Below, one piece after another: positions 6,563-9,579 of a stretch of DNA of 9,579 bases. Position 1 is the first letter of the stretch. Each line of letters starts with the position of its first letter. Under the pieces are notes generated by a model. That model was not told the DNA's origin. It was given only the letters and a program-made list of their open reading frames with translations, and did no database searches. Made by a program: the position numbers and the translations under genes. The stretch comes from Oscillibacter sp. Its GTDB lineage: Bacteria > Bacillota > Clostridia > Oscillospirales > Oscillospiraceae. The stretch lies in NCBI GenBank assembly GCA_017447005.1, contig JAFSOM010000530.1:1-9579 (forward strand), written 5' to 3'.

Positions 6563-7536
6563 GCGCGGAATTGAAATTGCTTGACCCGGAATCGGTGTCG
6601 TTCACGTCCTATCAACTGACCGTAAAAACCAAGTCCATTTTTTGCGCATTGCGCGACAACAATCGCAATTTCCTTAAAATCGCTGGCCTTTTGGGTTTCA
6701 TTCATGACACAAACTTGTACATGAATGATTTTGACGCCTTTGAAACCTATGCGGCGCAAGTGTTCGGGATTAAAAAGGCGCAAGCGTACAATCTGGTTAC
6801 GGTGGGTAATCAGTGGGTATTGCACGACGAAAAGGGGAACCCTCTTTCGGAATCCGTATTACCTCATACGAAAGACTGCGACTGGGGCGTTACAAAGCTA
6901 CTGGCATTTGCCCGTTGCGGCATTACCCCGGAAACCGCCGTCAGTCTGGTACAAAATGAGGTAGTATCGCTGGAAATGAGCGTCAAAACGCTGACAGCCG
7001 CTCTCAAAGACTGGAAAGAGAGTATGAAGGCGATACAGGCCGCCGACGAACCGGAAGAGACGGAAGAGGAAACAGCCGACGCCGACGAACCGGAAGAGAC
7101 GGAAAAGGAACCCAAAGACGCGACAATCGAGCAAAAGCGCGAATACTGCGCGAAAATCGCGGAAGCGATGGACAAATGCAACGACATTTACACGACTGCG
7201 CATAAGGCAATGATGATAACGCCGAAAACGCAAGGCCAATGGAGCGCGGCGCATAATATGGCAAACGCGTCTTTCACTGTAATGAATGACCTGTTCACGG
7301 TGGGCGAACCGCGCTTTTTCAACTATAAAGGTATGGCGGAAAACTTGCTTGCGTTCGCCGGTATGCTCTATATGCAAGGCGTGAATGAATCCGCCGTGAA
7401 AACTGCGAATTTGCCGGAACCGGAAAGACGGCAACAGTTAGCGGGATGGACTACCGCGTTGGACAGTATCCGCAACGGATTAAACGCTATGCTGACCCTC
7501 TATAAAGAGGAATCCGGCAAAAGCGATAATCAATAA
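6559..7536 (+). CDS. Putative DNA-binding / replication-associated protein with acidic linker
   Basis: This 325-residue protein has two parts joined by a very acidic linker. The N-terminal part holds NFLKIAGLLGFIHDTNLY (37-54) and FDAFETYAAQVFGIKKAQAYNLVTVGNQW (58-86). The second element resembles helix-turn-helix segments of phage or plasmid regulators of the form FxxYxxxxFGIxxxxAYNL. It is followed by a VTKLLAFARCGI...VSLEMSVKTL region. Residues about 161-186 contain ADEPEETE twice, coded by an exact 24-bp repeat. The C-terminal part (190-325) is helical and unrecognised. The ATG overlaps the previous stop, with GGAGGG seven bases upstream. Its place before an SSB-like gene suggests replication or transcription control. 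The exact role is unknown. Confidence 0.65.
   Translation: MSAELKLLDPESVSFTSYQLTVKTKSIFCALRDNNRNFLKIAGLLGFIHDTNLYMNDFDAFETYAAQVFGIKKAQAYNLVTVGNQWVLHDEKGNPLSESVLPHTKDCDWGVTKLLAFARCGITPETAVSLVQNEVVSLEMSVKTLTAALKDWKESMKAIQAADEPEETEEETADADEPEETEKEPKDATIEQKREYCAKIAEAMDKCNDIYTTAHKAMMITPKTQGQWSAAHNMANASFTVMNDLFTVGEPRFFNYKGMAENLLAFAGMLYMQGVNESAVKTANLPEPERRQQLAGWTTALDSIRNGLNAMLTLYKEESGKSDNQ
7042..7104 (+). repeat. Exact 24-bp direct repeat in the acidic linker
   Basis: The segment 7042-7065 recurs without mismatch at 7081-7104, a period of 39 bp (13 codons). Both copies encode ADEPEETE in frame. Exact identity at the DNA level indicates a recent duplication, and recombination between the copies would remove 13 codons without breaking the frame. 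Confidence 0.8.
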
Positions 7537-7615
7537 TGCAGTGTCGGCGATGTCGCAAGACAGGGTATCAGGCGGTCTGCAGGTGGGGACAAGCCGCTAG
7601 AAATGGAGGTTTCAT

Positions 7616-8074
7616 ATGTTCTCTTTTGGCGCAAAGTACAACAAAAAGAAATTCGATGTGGACACAACCGACCTTCCTTATGTCTCTTTGGAGACGCTCT
7701 ACAATGGCGGCGAACATGGCGCCTATCATGGCAAAGACGGCGAGGTTTTCGTTATTCGGGGCCTGTACGTCAATACCAAATCCCGTTTCGGCGCCGCGCC
7801 GCTTGCGGTCACGGATGGGGCTATGGTTAATTTCCCCCGTCATTTGCTGGATACCGTCAACGAGATTCTGGTTGACCCGGAAGCGATTGACGCTATCAAC
7901 AACGGCAAAGCCGGATTTACCGTCTATCAGTATCAGGATAACACCTATGGCCGGACATGTTACGGCGTTAATTTCTGCGACGTGATACCGCCGCGACCGA
8001 TGAGCAAAAAGCGCGTCAATGTGAACACGGACACGGGCGAGGTCACGGACGACGGCGACGTGCCTTTTACCTAA
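7616..8074 (+). CDS. Putative single-stranded DNA-binding protein
   Basis: This 152-residue protein is likely the phage SSB that covers single strands during strand-displacement replication. The body has a beta-rich pattern (GEVFVIRGLYVNTKS at 42-56, AGFTVYQYQDNTYG at 99-112, YGVNFCDVIPP). A basic patch (SKKRVNV) is followed by an acidic tail ending in DTGEVTDDGDVPFT. This tail resembles the acidic D-x-x-P-F tip of bacterial SSBs, which recruits partners. The body is not a clear OB fold by eye, so the call rests on the tail, the size and position in a replication block (phi29 gene 5 is SSB). GGAGGT (7605-7610) lies five bases before the ATG at 7616. It follows the previous gene by 79 bases with nothing else recognisable. 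Confidence 0.55.
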   Translation: MFSFGAKYNKKKFDVDTTDLPYVSLETLYNGGEHGAYHGKDGEVFVIRGLYVNTKSRFGAAPLAVTDGAMVNFPRHLLDTVNEILVDPEAIDAINNGKAGFTVYQYQDNTYGRTCYGVNFCDVIPPRPMSKKRVNVNTDTGEVTDDGDVPFT

Positions 8075-8105
8075 TCATAATGCGGGCATTTTGACCGGGG
8101 CGCAA

Positions 8106-8121
8106 GTCTAATTGATTAGAC
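8106..8121. promoter_or_regulatory. 16-bp dyad, copy 3: putative operator upstream of the HTH gene
   Basis: GTCTAATTGATTAGAC is identical to the copy at 2889-2904. It lies 57 bases before the start of the HTH gene, the position of an autoregulatory operator. Its last two bases are shared with the hairpin that follows, as the first two bases of copy 1 are shared with the hairpin that precedes it. Confidence 0.6.
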
Positions 8122-8158
8122 AGGGAGAAAAACGGAATAACATCCGCTTTCTCCCTGT
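8120..8158 (+). promoter_or_regulatory. Leader hairpin before the HTH gene, with a loop complementary to its start site
   Basis: ACAGGGAGAAA (8120-8130) and TTTCTCCCTGT (8148-8158) are perfect 11-bp arms. Inside them CGGA/TCCG extends the stem after a small asymmetric bulge, leaving the loop ATAACA. No T run follows, so it may be a 5' leader structure rather than a terminator. The stretch ATAACATCC (8137-8145) is the exact reverse complement of GGATGTTAT (8172-8180), which covers the ribosome binding site and start codon of the HTH gene. Confidence 0.6.
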
Positions 8159-8178
8159 TCCTGATTGAAGGGGATGTT

Positions 8179-8400
8179 ATGGACTATAAAAAGATAATGG
8201 CGCGACTGGGCCGCGATTGCGCGGACTATCGCAAATCGATAGGCATTACACAGGACGAATTTGCAAGCGAGACTGGATACGCGCAAGGCAGTATATCAGC
8301 GTTTGAGCGCGGAAATTCCCAATCGTTGCGCGTATTTCTCCTGTACGTGCGCAAGGGCTATGATGTAGACCGTTTGCGCGATATGGTTATGGAGGTGTGA
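8179..8400 (+). CDS. Cro/C1 (XRE)-family helix-turn-helix regulator
   Basis: This 73-residue protein is essentially one XRE-type DNA-binding domain. The helix-turn-helix is easy to see: YRKSIGITQDEFASETGYAQ followed by GSISAFERGNSQSLRVFLLY, with the typical TQxxFAxxTGxxQxxISxFERG pattern. There is no extra effector or dimerisation domain, so it probably acts as a small dimeric repressor or activator. It is the only obvious transcription factor here, and a copy of the 16-bp dyad lies 57 bases upstream, so it is the best candidate to bind all three dyads and to regulate itself. The ATG at 8179 has GAAGGGGA upstream. Its end holds a perfect ribosome binding site (GGAGGTG, 8391-8397) for the terminal-protein gene that follows. 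Confidence 0.85.
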   Translation: MDYKKIMARLGRDCADYRKSIGITQDEFASETGYAQGSISAFERGNSQSLRVFLLYVRKGYDVDRLRDMVMEV

Positions 8401-8404
8401 TAAC

Positions 8405-9192
8405 GTGCCGCGAAAAGCGAAAAACGGGGCGCAAATGCCCCCCCCCCCCCGACCGTAAGTGACATTTTATCCATGGGTACGGGCGAACTGGCAAAGCTGG
8501 ATTTGAAACAGATGAGAGCGTATGTCAACGTGCTTGTATCCGCGGGAAACAAACGTATCCGGCGATTGCAGAAGAATGTCGAAAAGGGCATTGCGCCGGA
8601 AGCGTTACGGGGCGTTATGGAATCAGGCGGCGTTTTTTCCGCCAAAGGCAAAGACAGGAATCAACTTTTCCGTGAAATTGTGCGAGCGCGTAAATTTTTT
8701 AATTCCCCATTATCGACTGTAAAAGGCGCAAGTAATGAGCGAAAACGCCGGGAACGGGCCTTATTTGGAGAAACACGGGAAGAACGCGCTAAACGCATGA
8801 AAGCGGAACGAAAAAAGGCGGAACGGAAAAGAAAATCAGAAAAGCGGAAAAATAAAAGTCCGCCCGAGGTGGAGGAACCGGAAGATTGGATTCCCCCCGA
8901 GGATGATTCTTTCCGTCCAACTGAATACGATTCCGAGCGGTGGGACCCCGAGGAACAACTGAAAAATACGTTTCGCGCTTTCCGTATGTTCAAAGCGGCG
9001 TATCCGGCGTTGATGAAATCCGCTGGATTTGATTCCGATGAATTGCTGAAGATGATGGGTTCGTTTTCACAGCGCGGCATGTCGCCGGAAGAATCCGTTG
9101 CTATGGCGTATCAGGAAATTATGTCGGTTTATGAGGATATGGAAGCGGCGCGATTTGATGCGGACAACTGGGAGTGGCAAGATGTCTTTTAA
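8405..9192 (+). CDS. Putative terminal protein (replication primer), frame interrupted by a C13 tract
   Basis: The gene lies directly before a protein-primed DNA polymerase, as phi29 gene 3 lies before gene 2. The body has LKQMRAYVNVLVSAGNKRIR, then ESGGVFSAKGKDRNQLFREI and FFNSPLSTVKGA, a pattern I associate with proteins just upstream of such polymerases in gut phages. A Lys/Arg-rich helical stretch, an acidic Pro linker and a helical C-terminus follow. The intended start is probably the GTG at 8405, seven bases after a perfect GGAGGTG. As read, however, the C13 tract (8438-8450) sends this frame to a stop at 8456. With 14 or 11 C the frame joins PTVSDILSMGTGEL into one protein of about 262 residues, near phi29 TP (266). 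In the sequence as given, the uninterrupted frame starts only at the ATG 8473, which has no ribosome binding site. The priming residue cannot be assigned. Confidence 0.65.
8438..8450 (+). repeat. C13 homopolymer near the start of the terminal-protein gene
   Basis: Thirteen C in a row lie directly after an in-frame ATG (8435), eleven codons into the gene that starts at GTG 8405. The tract codes a run of proline. Its length sets the frame: 13 gives a stop at 8456-8458, while 14 (or 11) opens the full gene. Such runs mutate readily by slippage and are also prone to sequencing error. Confidence 0.9.
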
Positions 9193-9579
9193 ATTGATAC
9201 CCGGTCACGCCGACGCATGCGACGTGGAACATTGGGTAAAACAATTTAAGGATGTCCATTCAATTAAAACGCAAAAGCGGATAGAATATATCAATATTCC
9301 GTCCGCTTTTGATATTGAAACAACATCCTTTATTGATGAAAACGGAAATAAACGCGCTACAATGTACGTCTGGCAGTTTGGTATAAACGGCTCTGTTATT
9401 ATGGGCCGGACATGGCGTGACTTCCAGCATGTGTTAGACGTGGTATCGCGTTATTTCAAATGCGGCAAACAACGCCGTTTGATTGTCTATGTCCATTTTC
9501 TGGCCTATGAATTTCAATGGTTTCGAAAATGGATACAGTGGGACAATGTTTTCTCTACTGACGTTCGTTCGCCACTCTA
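9182..9579 (+). CDS. Protein-primed family B DNA polymerase, 3' end missing
   Basis: The first 132 codons of the replicative polymerase are present; the frame is open to the right end. Phi29-type enzymes extend from a terminal protein, displace the strand ahead and carry a 3'-5' exonuclease in the N-terminal domain. Exo I is clear as AFDIETTSF, with D44 and E46 as the expected metal ligands. The Exo II region is YVHFLAYEFQWFRKW (103-117). Compared with phi29 (N62-L-K-F-D66) the Asn is Phe (F106) and the Asp is Glu (E110). Exo III, the TP-binding regions and the polymerase motifs lie outside the window. The ATG at 9182 overlaps the previous stop by 11 bases, with GGGAGTGG upstream, so synthesis is probably coupled to the terminal protein. 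Confidence 0.85.
   Translation, partial: MSFKLIPGHADACDVEHWVKQFKDVHSIKTQKRIEYINIPSAFDIETTSFIDENGNKRATMYVWQFGINGSVIMGRTWRDFQHVLDVVSRYFKCGKQRRLIVYVHFLAYEFQWFRKWIQWDNVFSTDVRSPL

Noticed and set aside
6898..7434. A 178-codon open frame on the minus strand
   Set aside because: It mirrors the acidic-linker gene at 6559-7536, has biased composition with Phe/Arg runs, and no ribosome binding site was seen. All other genes are on the plus strand.
7536..7985. A 149-codon open frame overlapping the SSB-like gene
   Set aside because: It has no ribosome binding site, its composition is rich in Arg, Cys and Trp as in a shadow frame, and it lies almost wholly over the better supported gene at 7616-8074.
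8091..8119. Possible promoter TTGACC-17-GATTAG overlapping dyad copy 3
   Set aside because: The spacing is right, but the -10 box matches only three of six consensus bases and lies in the palindrome. It might work with an activator, but it is not strong enough to list.
1..9579. tRNA genes, CRISPR arrays, insertion sequences, integrase or lysogeny genes
   Set aside because: I looked for cloverleaf-like segments, regularly spaced repeats and transposase or recombinase motifs and saw none that could be supported.

Overview
The window is part of a small tailed phage of the phi29 type: short-tailed, linear genome, protein-primed replication. The signs are a phi29-type portal (gp10-like), lower collar (gp11-like), major capsid protein (gp8-like) and tail knob (gp9-like), followed by an SSB-like protein, a terminal-protein candidate and the start of a protein-primed family B DNA polymerase. 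Purine-rich Shine-Dalgarno sequences (GGAGG, GGAGGT, GGAGGGG) lie before nearly every gene. These, and the style of the proteins, suggest a Firmicutes host, probably of gut origin; that is inference. All genes are on the + strand and tightly packed, unlike phi29 itself, where early and late genes diverge.

Layout. 1-2807: virion block with portal (5' end missing), lower collar and major capsid protein, closed by a hairpin region. 2925-5896: a small knob-domain protein and a very large tail knob protein with a hydrophobic N-terminal half, a proline-rich linker and a gp9-like C-terminal region. 5897-6014: a control region with the best promoter in the window. 6015-8074: a replication or regulation block of two small unknown proteins, a 325-residue putative DNA-binding protein and an SSB-like protein. 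8075-8178: a second control region. 8179-9579: a Cro/XRE-type HTH protein, the terminal-protein candidate and the first 132 codons of the DNA polymerase, which runs off the right end.

Three points stand out. First, a 16-bp dyad, GTCTAAT(T/C)GATTAGAC, occurs exactly three times, each time between transcription blocks, and one copy lies just upstream of the HTH gene. It looks like the operator of a small phage regulon. Second, a run of 13 C lies a few codons into the terminal-protein gene. As read here it breaks the frame between a perfect Shine-Dalgarno/GTG start and the body of the gene; 14 or 11 C would restore one ORF. It is either a phase-variable switch on the replication primer or a sequencing error. 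Third, reading by eye I find no GATC, no CCWGG and no CTNAG in 9.6 kb, a strong sign of restriction-site avoidance.
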